Source: Chloroflexi bacterium HGW-Chloroflexi-10
GTDB lineage: Bacteria > Chloroflexota > Anaerolineae > Anaerolineales > Anaerolineaceae
Assembly: GCA_002840755.1 (NCBI GenBank)
Contig: PHBZ01000024.1
Span: 1 to 64,000, forward strand
Length of the DNA stretch: 64,000 bases
Reading direction: 5' to 3'
The translations under genes and the position numbers were made by a program. Below the pieces are notes generated by a model, which was not told the origin of the DNA, made no database searches, and saw nothing but the letters and a program-made list of their open reading frames with translations. Below, piece after piece: positions 35,338-44,617 of the stretch. The stretch's first letter is position 1. The number at the start of each line of letters is the position of its first letter.

Positions 35338-36842
35338 ATGTTTTTTTTACTTTCCAATAAGCTTTTTAATAAATAAGCCTCCGCCGATTGCTTATCAAAA
35401 ACGACTTCAGCTGCTGTTTCCTCACGTAGAATTTTTACCCAATTGCCAATTTGTTCCCCATCGTTGATATGCAATAATGCTTTAATTTCATTTCCGTTTA
35501 ACCAACGCGGTGGATTAATCCATTCATGATAGTGGTTGCAATATCCATCCATCATTAATGTACAAATTTCCAGCTCAGCAATCCATCGGGGTTCGTCTGC
35601 TTCTTCAAAAATTCCTGCAAGTGTGTCCGCTAGAGAAAGCAGGCAAAGCCCTATTCCGCTATCACCACAGGCATTAAAAAAATTATACACCATTCGGCTA
35701 TCAGGCGAAATCCTGTCTTTATAAAAAAAATGCAGAATCATATGTTGGGAAACAAGGGTTGTAATAAATTTGATTTCATCATTCGAAAGAACCAGAGCAC
35801 GCGCCCGCTCTCCTGCAAGCTGTCCAGCAACCGAATCATGCTCGACGAAACTCAATTTTCCCACTTCAGAAATTTTCTCCGCTTCCGGTTTCCCGGAATC
35901 ATGATACAAAGCAGCAAAATAAAGCAAAGAACGCAAACTGCGATCAGGGTTTAGTGACTTTGAAAAATATTGCTGTAGTTGTTCCCGGTATCTTCCCAGG
36001 TATCGTACAACTTGTCCCATTCGTAAATTGCCCGCCCCTTCTGCTGGGTAATTACCGACCAAATAAATTTCGAACATTCGAAGGTTTTTCATCACTCGCA
36101 GAGTATGCTGCCATACTTTCCCTGTTTCATCTCTGCCCAAAGGAGAATAATCTCTTAATCGCTCTATCTCTGGTAGTACTTTCTCCAGAAGATTGAAATG
36201 TTCCATTAGTAGAAGTGCCACCGATGGATCTGGCAAATCAAAAATTTTGAAAATTTCATCACGCACACGTTCGGGTGTAATATTTTTCACCAAATGACTT
36301 GCAGTTTTTATTTGGTGAATTGTATTAGGGTCCAATCGCAGCGAAAATGTAACCGAAAGGCGAATAGCCCTTAATATCCTGACTGGGTCATTCACAAGTG
36401 AACTCTCAGAACAGGTACGCAGCACTTTGTTTTTTATATCCCTGCCCCCCTGCATCGGATCAATAAATTGATCTGGCAAAGCAATATCCAGTGCCATGGC
36501 ATTCATGGTGAAATCCCGGTCGCGCAAATCCTCTTCAATTGTGTTGCCGCGCATACCCACCAGATCTATGATAATTCTGTCTTTTTGCTGCGGCTTCCAA
36601 ACAATCCTAGAAGTCTGAAATTGCGCATTTAATAAAAAGTAGGCTGCACCCAACCGATCAGCCACATATTTGGCGAAACGCTGAACATCTCCGTCAACTA
36701 CCACATCGTAATCATGAACTTTACAACCGAGCAAAAGATCTCGAACCATACCGCCAACCAGGTAAACTTTTTCCTGATGAGTCTTTTGTGATTTCAATGC
36801 ATTCAGAATATTTTCAAAATTCGGGTCATTGATAAAAACCAT
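35334..36842 (-). CDS. cca: tRNA nucleotidyltransferase / poly(A) polymerase family with HD domain
   Basis: 502 residues. Class II nucleotidyltransferase: VYLVGGMVRDLLLG, the catalytic DYDVVVDG, DRDFTMNAMALD, and LVNDPVRILRAIR. A C-terminal HD phosphohydrolase-like domain includes YHDSGKPE. Adds or repairs the 3' CCA end of tRNA (CCA- or A-adding only; the two cannot be separated by eye). Middle gene of hpt-cca-hydrolase (3 nt gap to hpt). Confidence 0.88.
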   Translation of the reverse strand: MVFINDPNFENILNALKSQKTHQEKVYLVGGMVRDLLLGCKVHDYDVVVDGDVQRFAKYVADRLGAAYFLLNAQFQTSRIVWKPQQKDRIIIDLVGMRGNTIEEDLRDRDFTMNAMALDIALPDQFIDPMQGGRDIKNKVLRTCSESSLVNDPVRILRAIRLSVTFSLRLDPNTIHQIKTASHLVKNITPERVRDEIFKIFDLPDPSVALLLMEHFNLLEKVLPEIERLRDYSPLGRDETGKVWQHTLRVMKNLRMFEIYLVGNYPAEGAGNLRMGQVVRYLGRYREQLQQYFSKSLNPDRSLRSLLYFAALYHDSGKPEAEKISEVGKLSFVEHDSVAGQLAGERARALVLSNDEIKFITTLVSQHMILHFFYKDRISPDSRMVYNFFNACGDSGIGLCLLSLADTLAGIFEEADEPRWIAELEICTLMMDGYCNHYHEWINPPRWLNGNEIKALLHINDGEQIGNWVKILREETAAEVVFDKQSAEAYLLKSLLESKKNI

Positions 36843-36845
36843 CGA

Positions 36846-37412
36846 TTATTTATTTTTTCCAAGCAGATATTTTTCTTCATCTACAACTCCAATAAATGGC
36901 AAGTTGCGATAAAAATCATCCAGATCCAACCCATATCCAAAAACAAATTTATTGGGGATTGTAAAACCAACATACCGGACTGGAACTTCAATTTCTCGTC
37001 GGTCCGCTTTATCCAATAATGTGCAAACCTGAAGTGAACGGGGTTTTCGGGTGGAGAGCATCTCCAGAACAGAATGGAGGGTGTGTCCACTATCAATAAT
37101 ATCTTCAACCAGAATGACATCTCTATCAAAAATATCGGTATTCAAATCATGCGAAATCCGAATTTGTCCACTGGATTCACGTGCACCAGCGCCGTATGAA
37201 GCCACCGCCATAAACTCTATCGCATGCGGGATCTCGATTTTTCGCATCAAATCGGTTAAGAACATAACCCCACCGCGCAATATGCAAATCAAAACCAACC
37301 GGTTTGATTCTGCAAAGTCTAAAGAAATTTGTCGTCCTAATTCAGAAATACGGCTTTCTAGTTGCTCCTCAGATATTAGAACCTCAGACAAAAACTCCCG
37401 ATAATCTCGCAT
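36846..37412 (-). CDS. hpt: Hypoxanthine phosphoribosyltransferase
   Basis: 188 residues from the ATG at 37412 (AAGGTG just upstream; a GTG one codon earlier is possible). PRPP-binding motif VILVEDIIDSGHTL, ILRGGVMFLTDLMR near the N-terminus and VGFTIPNKFVFGYGLDLD near the C-terminus are diagnostic. Salvages hypoxanthine/guanine to IMP/GMP. Begins a run with cca; the thymidine kinase gene upstream is separated by 67 nt. Relevant to the purine-type uptake systems later in the window. Confidence 0.94.
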   Translation of the reverse strand: MRDYREFLSEVLISEEQLESRISELGRQISLDFAESNRLVLICILRGGVMFLTDLMRKIEIPHAIEFMAVASYGAGARESSGQIRISHDLNTDIFDRDVILVEDIIDSGHTLHSVLEMLSTRKPRSLQVCTLLDKADRREIEVPVRYVGFTIPNKFVFGYGLDLDDFYRNLPFIGVVDEEKYLLGKNK

Positions 37413-37479
37413 CACTCACCTTTTCTAATTCAATAGCATAACTAAGAGAATTTTAAATCGTTTCATAAAATCAATAAGG

Positions 37480-38058
37480 TTAATTGTTTTTTCTGGGAAC
37501 GGCATGATGTTTTCGACAACGGGCCTCATACATTTCAGCTGCACCAACAATGATAATCGGATCATCATAATATGCCGGATTGCCATTAACCAGTCGTTGA
37601 GTCCTACTGGCGTGTTCACCGCAAATCATGCATATCGCTTGAAGCTTATCCACATGCTCAGCAATACACATCAAAGTAGGCATTAATCCAAAAGGTTCAC
37701 CGCGAAAATCTGTATCTAAGCCTGCCAGAATAACACGTATTCCTTTATATGCTAAATCCTGGACCAGTTGAACTAGATCCTCATCTAAAAATTGCGCTTC
37801 ATCAATCCCAATGACTGTCGTGTCCTTCTCAAGTTTTGCCAGAATATCTGCCGAGGAACTCACCGGAATAGCTTCAAACACCAGACCATTATGCGAAGAG
37901 ACTTTTGAAACCTGATACCGATTGTCTATAACTGGTTTAAAAACCTGCACCTTTTGGCGTGCAATCACGGCTCTTCTTAAGCGTCGTATCAATTCTTCTG
38001 TTTTGCCACAAAACATGGAACCGCAAATCACTTCAATCGACCCATCATGATGCTTCAT
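37480..38058 (-). CDS. tdk: Thymidine kinase
   Basis: 192 residues. Type II thymidine kinase: P-loop [10 protein letters not shown] (usually GxMFSGKT; Cys here), [13 protein letters not shown], lasso/zinc region with [13 protein letters not shown] and later CRKHH giving a four-ligand zinc site. Phosphorylates thymidine to dTMP. Ribosome site GAGG upstream. Single gene, after the bL31-like gene and its bidirectional terminator. Confidence 0.94.
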   Translation of the reverse strand: MKHHDGSIEVICGSMFCGKTEELIRRLRRAVIARQKVQVFKPVIDNRYQVSKVSSHNGLVFEAIPVSSSADILAKLEKDTTVIGIDEAQFLDEDLVQLVQDLAYKGIRVILAGLDTDFRGEPFGLMPTLMCIAEHVDKLQAICMICGEHASRTQRLVNGNPAYYDDPIIIVGAAEMYEARCRKHHAVPRKNN

Positions 38059-38117
38059 TTAGAAATCTCCTCAGTAAATATGCAACGATTCTACCAAATT
38101 AATCGATGGAATAATAT

Positions 38118-38152
38118 AAAAAAAAGCAGTTCAAAATAGAACTGCTTTTTTT
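38118..38152. terminator. Bidirectional terminator between rpmE and tdk
   Basis: AGCAGTTC (38125-38132) / GAACTGCT (38139-38146) flanked by A tract (38118-38125) and T tract (38146-38152). On the minus strand it ends the ribosomal-protein transcript. Confidence 0.9.
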
Positions 38153-38170
38153 GGTCTACCAAATCAGAAC

Positions 38171-38632
38171 TTATGCAGCTTCAGGAACTTCGTAACCCAA
38201 TGCGCGTAAGCGTTTTTTGAGATCAATTAAGGATTTTCGTCCAAAACCATCTACAGCCAGGAGAGCTTCGTCGCCTTTTTCAAGTAGCTCGAAGACTTTT
38301 CCAACTGTTTCCAAACCTGCTTTTAACAAAGCGTCTGTAGAACGGTTGCCCAATTCCAATTCTGCAATCGGACGATCCATAGATGTTTTTGCACCTTCGC
38401 GCACCTTTTGCTGTTCAACAAATTCCTGTCGGGCCTGTAATCGTTTGTAGAACCGATCAACCTGACCTTCGATATCGATAATGCGTTGTTGTTGTCCAGT
38501 GAAGAATGGATGGCAGGAAGAACAAACTTCAGTACGGATTTCCTTGCGGGTTGAACCGGTTTTCCAGGTTGCGCCACAAGCACAGGTAACCACTGCATCC
38601 AAATAAAACTTAGGATGGATATCTTTTTTCAT
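38171..38632 (-). CDS. rpmE: Ribosomal protein bL31 fused to an RNA-polymerase alpha-CTD-like domain
   Basis: 153 residues, twice the normal bL31 length. Residues 1-65 are bL31: KKDIHPK, zinc cysteines Cys17, Cys19, Cys37, Cys40, CHPFFTG and VDRFYKR. A charged linker (~66-84) leads to residues ~88-147, which read as an alphaCTD helix-hairpin-helix: [20 protein letters not shown], then [14 protein letters not shown]. Arg97, Gly131, Lys133 and Ser134 align with E. coli alpha Arg265, Gly296, Lys298 and Ser299, the DNA-contact set; Asn268 is Asp100. No frameshift is involved. Downstream of rpmA in the same direction (73 nt gap). Confidence 0.88.
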   Translation of the reverse strand: MKKDIHPKFYLDAVVTCACGATWKTGSTRKEIRTEVCSSCHPFFTGQQQRIIDIEGQVDRFYKRLQARQEFVEQQKVREGAKTSMDRPIAELELGNRSTDALLKAGLETVGKVFELLEKGDEALLAVDGFGRKSLIDLKKRLRALGYEVPEAA

Positions 38633-38705
38633 CGCCGTAAAAACCTTTCTTTATTATGCGCTTCCGTTATTTCTTGTGCGAAAAAACGGGCAGCAGTTGA
38701 ATTTG

Positions 38706-38966
38706 TTATGCCTCTACTGGCATAACACTTACACTTTTACGGCCATTGGGCAATGTATCATATACGACCACGCCATCAACGGTAGCAAACAATGTATCAT
38801 CACTACCACGACCAACATTCGTGCCGGGTTTAATTCGGGTTCCATGCTGTCGGACGAGAATATTGCCGGAAATTACTTTTTGTCCGGCATAGCGCTTCAC
38901 ACCAAGGCGTTGTGAATTGCTGTCACGACCGTTACGAGTGGAACCACCACCTTTTTTGTGTGCCAT
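38706..38966 (-). CDS. rpmA: Ribosomal protein bL27
   Basis: 86 residues. [20 protein letters not shown] at the N-terminus is the signature; there is no cleavable extension of the Firmicutes type. Binds 23S rRNA near the peptidyl-transferase centre. Lies 4 nt after rplU, the usual rplU-rpmA pair. Confidence 0.97.
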   Translation of the reverse strand: MAHKKGGGSTRNGRDSNSQRLGVKRYAGQKVISGNILVRQHGTRIKPGTNVGRGSDDTLFATVDGVVVYDTLPNGRKSVSVMPVEA

Positions 38967-38970
38967 TTCT

Positions 38971-39288
38971 CTACTCCATTACGATTGAATTGACCATCAG
39001 TCGGGTATACTGTTGGCGATGGCCGGTTTTGACCCGAATACGTTTCTTAGGTCGATATTTGAATATAATCAATTTAGGGCCCTTGAAATGAGCAACCACT
39101 GTTGTGGCTACTTTTGCGCCCTTTACGGTCGGTGTTCCGACCATCACGTCACCATCATTGGCTACCAAGTACACTAAATCCAAATCATAATCGGTGCCAA
39201 CTTCCAGTTCCAGGAGGTCCACTTCTATCGTGGCTCCTTCGACGGCTCGATATTGCTTGCCGCCGGCTTCAACAATCGCGTATTTCAT
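38971..39288 (-). CDS. rplU: Ribosomal protein bL21
   Basis: 105 residues: [16 protein letters not shown] at the start and [20 protein letters not shown] at the end are the bL21 hallmarks. First gene of rplU-rpmA-rpmE, driven by the promoter at 39360-39388. GGAGAG precedes the ATG. Confidence 0.97.
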   Translation of the reverse strand: MKYAIVEAGGKQYRAVEGATIEVDLLELEVGTDYDLDLVYLVANDGDVMVGTPTVKGAKVATTVVAHFKGPKLIIFKYRPKKRIRVKTGHRQQYTRLMVNSIVME

Positions 39289-39359
39289 GAATTCTCTCCA
39301 TCTTCACTTCGCCGGTTTGTCCGCGCCAAAATTACGCCGAAAAACGGGGAAGCTGGAAA

Positions 39360-39388
39360 ATAATATACCCAAAAATGTCTGGGGTTAA
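39360..39388 (-). promoter_or_regulatory. Promoter of the rplU-rpmA-rpmE transcript
   Basis: Minus strand: TTAACC (complement of 39383-39388), 17-bp spacer, TATTAT (complement of 39360-39365), giving a leader of about 65 nt. Confidence 0.45.
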
Positions 39389-39409
39389 GCGAAAGATATT
39401 ATAAAGGCT

Positions 39410-41332
39410 TCACATATCCCTGTCAACGTCCAATTTTGTTTTGCCGGCTTTCCGTTCATCACCTTCACGAAGAGTAATTCCCAGTTGATCTAAATGTTCC
39501 AAAAAAGCCAGGGCATACTTTCTGCTTGTTGCAAAAAGATCGCGAAAATTGGAAACCGTAATACTACCATTAATCTCAATCTGTTCCAGAGTAATTTTTA
39601 TTGTTTGCTTATATGTAGTGGTAAGAAAAGCAACATCCGCAGATACCTGCATAAAAATTCGTTTTTGCAGTACTGCTTGCCATACTTCTTCGCCTAAAAA
39701 TTGTTGACATTCCTTTACAGCTGGCGTGGAAAACGGAGCAGCCTCGAAGCGTCTGATTAATTGGCTCACCAATCCTTCCTGTGCCAAACTTAATACTACA
39801 TTAAATCCTGATCGTGAAACCAATTGTTCTGAAAAAGCAAAAAGATCTTGCGGTTCCTTTAAGGAAAGCAATAAATTAAAGGTTTTTTGGTCTATTTTCA
39901 ATTTGCTTCGTAATTCGCTGCGAGGAATTCCACCTCTGAGGGGATACTGTTCGTGGTAGTTTTGCACAAGAATCGACATTTGATTTAGCAAATTTTTATA
40001 CCAGGAGATTGAACAGAATCGCAGATTACTCTTTTGAAACGGATCTCCCGGTTCTAATTGTATGATCAATCCGCTTTCAATCAAGCCAGGCAAAAATCCC
40101 CGGATAGACACAATCTCGAGACGTGATTTTTTTATAATATCGGAGAACTCACAAACACCAAGATCCAGGCAAGCCTGCAAAAAAATCTCTTCTGGGTTTC
40201 CGTGCAAATAGGCTTCTAATTGCTGAATAATTTGGCTCTGAAAGCGTTTATGCCGTCTGCCAGGCTGCGGATTAACGACAATGCCTCCTCCTATGGTTTC
40301 TCCCGGAGATGGTATCCGTAAAATGAAACGGTCATTTCGCACTGCCACTACCGGTCCCTTTATTTCCAACTGGATCCAACCTTCCTGACCCGGAGATAAC
40401 TGATCTGTGCCTAAAACACGGACACGCGCCAATTCTTCGGTTGCCCCAAGAAAAAATTTCACTTCCATATTGTGTTTTAAAGAAAGTTCTGCACCAGGCA
40501 ATATTTTTACTTTTCCATCAATTCGCTGAGTTGGCAAATATTTACCAGCTCCGGTAAGAACACATCCTCTTCTCACCTGGATATGATCTATTCCACTCAG
40601 GTTTACCGCAGTACGGCTGCCCGGTTGGGCAATTAATTCCTTTTCCTTATGTGTTTGAAGGCCGCGTACCCGGGCCTTAAATCCTTCCGGTAGAATTTCA
40701 ACATCATCACCGATTCTTAAGCTCCCATCCAAAAGTGTTCCGGTAACCACTGTACCAAATCCTGAAATAGAGAACACTCGATCAATCGGTAAACGCGGTC
40801 TACCAAGGTCAACTCTGGTCTGTGTTTCACTTAATTTTATGGATAACAGCCTCACCAGGTCAGGGATTCCTTCTCCACTTTGAGCAGAAACCCGAACAAA
40901 AGGAGCATCCATATATTTTGTGCCTTGCAGAACCTCATGAATCTCAAGTTCTACCAAATCCAACCAATCAGGATCATCCACCAAATCAATTTTTGTCATC
41001 ACAATGATACAAGACGTAATCGATAACAGGTCCAGGATAGCCAGGTGTTCACGGGTTTGGGGCATTACACCTTCATCCGCTGCAATAACCAGTAAGGCCG
41101 CGTCAATTCCACCGACACCTGCCAACATATTCTCAATAAAATCCCGGTGCCCTGGCACATCCACAATGCCAATCTCAGACCCATCTGGCATTTTTAACCA
41201 GGCGAATCCAAGATCAATGGTCATCTCACGTTCTTGTTCCTCTTTTAGCCGATCAGGATGAATCCCGGTAAGCGCTTTTACCAGGGTGGATTTTCCATGA
41301 TCGACATGGCCGGCTGTTCCAATTACATGCAT
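39410..41332 (-). CDS. selB: Selenocysteine-specific elongation factor SelB
   Basis: 640 residues. Translational GTPase: IGTAGHVDHGKSTL (G1), DVPGHRDFIENM (G3), TKID (G4); domains II-III follow, with GFGTVVTGT. The C-terminal ~250 residues are the tandem winged helices that bind the SECIS hairpin in mRNA (for example FRDLFATSRKYALAFLEHLD at the end). Delivers Sec-tRNA to in-frame UGA. No selA, selD, selC or obvious selenoprotein is in the window. Starts 8 nt after the coiled-coil gene ends. Confidence 0.95.
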   Translation of the reverse strand: MHVIGTAGHVDHGKSTLVKALTGIHPDRLKEEQEREMTIDLGFAWLKMPDGSEIGIVDVPGHRDFIENMLAGVGGIDAALLVIAADEGVMPQTREHLAILDLLSITSCIIVMTKIDLVDDPDWLDLVELEIHEVLQGTKYMDAPFVRVSAQSGEGIPDLVRLLSIKLSETQTRVDLGRPRLPIDRVFSISGFGTVVTGTLLDGSLRIGDDVEILPEGFKARVRGLQTHKEKELIAQPGSRTAVNLSGIDHIQVRRGCVLTGAGKYLPTQRIDGKVKILPGAELSLKHNMEVKFFLGATEELARVRVLGTDQLSPGQEGWIQLEIKGPVVAVRNDRFILRIPSPGETIGGGIVVNPQPGRRHKRFQSQIIQQLEAYLHGNPEEIFLQACLDLGVCEFSDIIKKSRLEIVSIRGFLPGLIESGLIIQLEPGDPFQKSNLRFCSISWYKNLLNQMSILVQNYHEQYPLRGGIPRSELRSKLKIDQKTFNLLLSLKEPQDLFAFSEQLVSRSGFNVVLSLAQEGLVSQLIRRFEAAPFSTPAVKECQQFLGEEVWQAVLQKRIFMQVSADVAFLTTTYKQTIKITLEQIEINGSITVSNFRDLFATSRKYALAFLEHLDQLGITLREGDERKAGKTKLDVDRDM

Positions 41333-41340
41333 GCCAAGCT

Positions 41341-42516
41341 TTATCCGTTTTCAAAACTTTCGGAAAACTCATCCTGCATTTCGCGAGCAGTTCGCAACAA
41401 AACTTGCAATCGTTTTTGGGTTGTTTGAATCATCTGCTGCATCAAATCCTGCAAATCTTGGGAATTATCTTCCAATGTAACCAATCGATCATTAAATTTC
41501 TCATATTGACGAGTGGTTTCACGCAATTGTTCATCCTGAGATAACATGTAATTAGACCATCGCTTCTGGTCATCTGCTTTAAACGAAACCCATTCCTGTC
41601 GGAAGCGGTCTTCTACAAGACGCTGCATTTCAGTAATTTCATTAATTCGTCGCTCAAAGCGTTGCGTAATTTCATCAAAACTTTCTTGTGCGTGTCGAAC
41701 TGCACGCTGAGTTGCATCTAATGCCTGTAATTGTGCATCCAAATTTACGGCTTGCTTTTCAATTACTTCAAACCGGCTCTGCCACTCCCGCCAAACCCGA
41801 TCCCTTTCAACCTGAATCATACTTTGTCGTTCGATAAATGCTGTCTGGGATTGCTTTCTCTCCGATTCGGTATTTACTAATTCGTTTTGGCGCATTTCTA
41901 TTTTTCGTAACGATTCATTGCCCAGATCAGTTTTGCTGCGCTGTTCTTCAATCCGTTTCCGCATTGCAGACAGTTCGCCTTGCATGTCCAGAATACGCTT
42001 AGAATCCTGGCGAATATTTTCTTCCATCAATTTCTGTGAACGGCGATACTCATCATCTGATCTTCGACTTTCCAAAAATTTTTTTTCAACTTCAGCAATC
42101 ATTCGAACCAGTCGATGCTCTTCTTCTTCACGAGCACGTAAATCTTTTTTTAGCTCAGGAATGACATCCTGGTTTTTCCGTACCGCGACAATAGAAGCAT
42201 TCATTGATTCTATGTCTGCCATACGTACCTTTTCCACTTCGCGGTCCCGCTCCATCCGATTTTTTTCTACGGCTTCCACAGATCGGGTAAGATCAATGCG
42301 TAGTTGAGAAACCGAAGATTCAATCTGATCAAATTTTGTAAGCGCACTTTGAATCCGGCTGATATCTGTACTTATCTCTTCCACATTTTGTAATACTGGC
42401 GGAATATTCCCCTCCATTTTCATGATCCGGTCTTCCAGTGTAGAAATAATTAACTTATCTTTTCTTCTTTCTTCATCTAGCCATTCTACGCGCTTTAGAA
42501 TTTGTTCAAAATCCAT
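41341..42516 (-). CDS. Long coiled-coil protein of unknown function
   Basis: 391 residues, almost entirely heptad-rich, highly charged alpha-helix (many Glu, Arg, Gln, Lys; MDFEQILKRVEWLDEERRK at the start). No signal peptide, no membrane helix, no catalytic motif. Such proteins act as scaffolds or organisers. Immediately upstream of selB and downstream of the three antiporter-like genes (118 nt gap), in the same direction. No family recognised. Confidence 0.75.
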   Translation of the reverse strand: MDFEQILKRVEWLDEERRKDKLIISTLEDRIMKMEGNIPPVLQNVEEISTDISRIQSALTKFDQIESSVSQLRIDLTRSVEAVEKNRMERDREVEKVRMADIESMNASIVAVRKNQDVIPELKKDLRAREEEEHRLVRMIAEVEKKFLESRRSDDEYRRSQKLMEENIRQDSKRILDMQGELSAMRKRIEEQRSKTDLGNESLRKIEMRQNELVNTESERKQSQTAFIERQSMIQVERDRVWREWQSRFEVIEKQAVNLDAQLQALDATQRAVRHAQESFDEITQRFERRINEITEMQRLVEDRFRQEWVSFKADDQKRWSNYMLSQDEQLRETTRQYEKFNDRLVTLEDNSQDLQDLMQQMIQTTQKRLQVLLRTAREMQDEFSESFENG

Positions 42517-42634
42517 GATTTACTCCAAAATAATTTCGATTATGAAATAATGATTGCTTATGATGGCACTAAACTTAAAATCAATAGTCCAATCACATTC
42601 CAAAATTATACCATTTTGTATTAATGCTTAATGC

Positions 42635-44032
42635 TCAGGTGAGATTTCTATAAGCAAGCAATAAATTTGTAAACGGAGAAAGAAAAATATTTGGAAAAAG
42701 ACCAACCAAAATAAGTAATGCAGTCCCTAAAGATAGAAATACTGCCTGCACAACAGTTTCGTTGACTTGAATGGAATTGTTATTCTCACGCGAAAAAAAT
42801 ATCCCTATAACCTGAAATCCGGCAAAAAACATACCCAGAACACCAACCACAACCCATAATCCAAAGACTATTGATTCGCTGGCTAAAACCGAGAGAATTG
42901 CAAGGCGGGTGGGAAATGCCGCCAGAATCGGGAATCCGCAAATGGAAAACCAGGCAATTAAAAATGCGCTGGATACAAAAGGATAGCGATAATAAACCCC
43001 TTTTAAGTCATTCAGATCGAAGGTTTCGCCGCTGTTTCGCAACGAAGCAAGTGATAGAGAAAGGATTGCTATAGCCAATAGACGCGGCAGGAAAGATTGA
43101 ATATAAGCCGTCCAACCAACTATGTTTGAAAGGCTTAATGATAACAAAGCAAATCCAGTTTCCACAATGACTGCGTACCCAAACAGACGAATTAATGATT
43201 TTTGGAAGGCAGCCCAAATTCCTCCGGAAACAATCATAATTGTGGAGATTAATCTGAGCGATTCACTGAACATAACTTCATTTCTCATCCAGTTGTAATT
43301 ATTAAAGAAATCCAATAAAAGTAAAAGCGAAGTGGTTGGCAAAGCAAAAAAGATAAACCCCGCCACATATGGTTGGCCCTCTGACGCGAGTAAAGGCACC
43401 CAAGAATAAAATGGAAATACAGCCAGCCAAAATGCAAAACCCAATCCTAATAAAATAGCAGCCTGCAAATATTGTTCCTGGCTATTTGCGCTGAGCGGTG
43501 CTTGTTCAAATCCCCAGCCTGCCAATAAAATAAATGGTATAGCCAATGTTTGAAAAATCAAATATCTTAATACCCCCTGGTTGGTTGCTCCTTTGTTATA
43601 AATAAACATCGGAAAACTCAGTAAAACGGCAAATTCAATGAGTAAGGCAGCATAAAGGAATGGCTGTACAGATAATGTAGCAACCATGATTGCCAATATT
43701 CCCAAGCCATTCGGACAAAAATTTTCATTTGATCCGGATATACGTGACCCAAAAAACCACACGGCACCAATTCCATAAATCAATGCCAAAATAAAACGGT
43801 CAGAATCCTCCAAAATAAATTTGCGCCCGAATATATCAAACACGGAAGAAATTTCTACAGAAAATGGACCTAGGGGAATTAAAAGATCAATTTTGAGAGT
43901 TAAAGCCAATATAGCCAAAAGAGATGAATAAATACCCACAAAGAGCAAAACAAACAATCGTTGTTTTCGAAACAACATACTTATCAATGCAACGACCAGA
44001 GGAGAAAACACCCAAATCATAGGGGCATTCAT
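42635..44032 (-). CDS. Complex I/Hyf antiporter-like membrane subunit (NuoN/NuoM-related)
   Basis: 465 residues, ~14 hydrophobic helices. The segment FAFWLAVFPFYSWVP aligns with the family motif (F/L)K..(M/L)FPFH.W.P, but the proton-channel lysine is Trp and the His is Tyr. LLIEFAVLLSFPMF keeps a TM5 Glu. AAFQKSLIRLFGYAVIVETG matches the Q.D.KR..AYS....G helix. So it is a divergent proton-conducting-type subunit, possibly structural. Overlaps the next gene upstream (44029) by 4 nt. No hydrogenase, Nuo or Mrp catalytic gene is adjacent. Confidence 0.72.
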   Translation of the reverse strand: MNAPMIWVFSPLVVALISMLFRKQRLFVLLFVGIYSSLLAILALTLKIDLLIPLGPFSVEISSVFDIFGRKFILEDSDRFILALIYGIGAVWFFGSRISGSNENFCPNGLGILAIMVATLSVQPFLYAALLIEFAVLLSFPMFIYNKGATNQGVLRYLIFQTLAIPFILLAGWGFEQAPLSANSQEQYLQAAILLGLGFAFWLAVFPFYSWVPLLASEGQPYVAGFIFFALPTTSLLLLLDFFNNYNWMRNEVMFSESLRLISTIMIVSGGIWAAFQKSLIRLFGYAVIVETGFALLSLSLSNIVGWTAYIQSFLPRLLAIAILSLSLASLRNSGETFDLNDLKGVYYRYPFVSSAFLIAWFSICGFPILAAFPTRLAILSVLASESIVFGLWVVVGVLGMFFAGFQVIGIFFSRENNNSIQVNETVVQAVFLSLGTALLILVGLFPNIFLSPFTNLLLAYRNLT

Positions 44033-44610
44033 AAAATTGTTTCCTCCTGATGTTTATTTGAAATAAACGAACCGATAAATGCAATTCCTAATGTGATCAT
44101 TGACAGCAATCCGACCACGATTAATGAATTTTCAATTGCAGCGTAAAAAACTTCAAATCCGGATAATACAGTCAGCAATCCAAAAATAATTCTTAATGGG
44201 TCAGCTGTCATGCCCAGTTGCAAGAGCCCAATACCAATCAATACAGTTCCACCAATCAAAATATCGACTGGCCCAGGAATGGTTGTTGCTATTCCCGGTG
44301 CGATAACAAAAGAAACCAACACGATCATTAAGCCTAATACTACACGAAATCTAGTTTCTTTTTGGTCCTGCTGATTAATTTGCAAAACTGATTCCTCAGG
44401 GATAGCTCCACCCAAAATTACACCTGCCATCCAACCGCTGACTAATTTTGCCGCCGCCAAACCTACTGGCCAAACACCTAATACCAGCCAAAATACCGCC
44501 ACGTATTGTAAAGAAAGTGCTAAGATATTCCAACGCCCATTTTTCAAAGAAAATAAAGCAATCGCAGCTATTGCAGCAAGAAGAACTGGTAAATAATCTA
44601 AAAAACTCAT
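44029..44610 (-). CDS. Small membrane protein, NuoK/HyfE-like candidate
   Basis: 193 residues, about six hydrophobic helices. The C-terminal part (IIFGLLTVLSGFEVFYAAIE) resembles the Glu-bearing helices of NuoK/MnhC/HyfE proteins, with a Glu inside the membrane. Between two antiporter-like genes, overlapping one by 4 nt and 8 nt from the other. HyfE, the larger NuoK homologue of group 4 hydrogenases, is about this size. Assignment is by context and weak similarity. Confidence 0.55.
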   Translation of the reverse strand: MSFLDYLPVLLAAIAAIALFSLKNGRWNILALSLQYVAVFWLVLGVWPVGLAAAKLVSGWMAGVILGGAIPEESVLQINQQDQKETRFRVVLGLMIVLVSFVIAPGIATTIPGPVDILIGGTVLIGIGLLQLGMTADPLRIIFGLLTVLSGFEVFYAAIENSLIVVGLLSMITLGIAFIGSFISNKHQEETIL

Positions 44611-44617
44611 ATTATGG

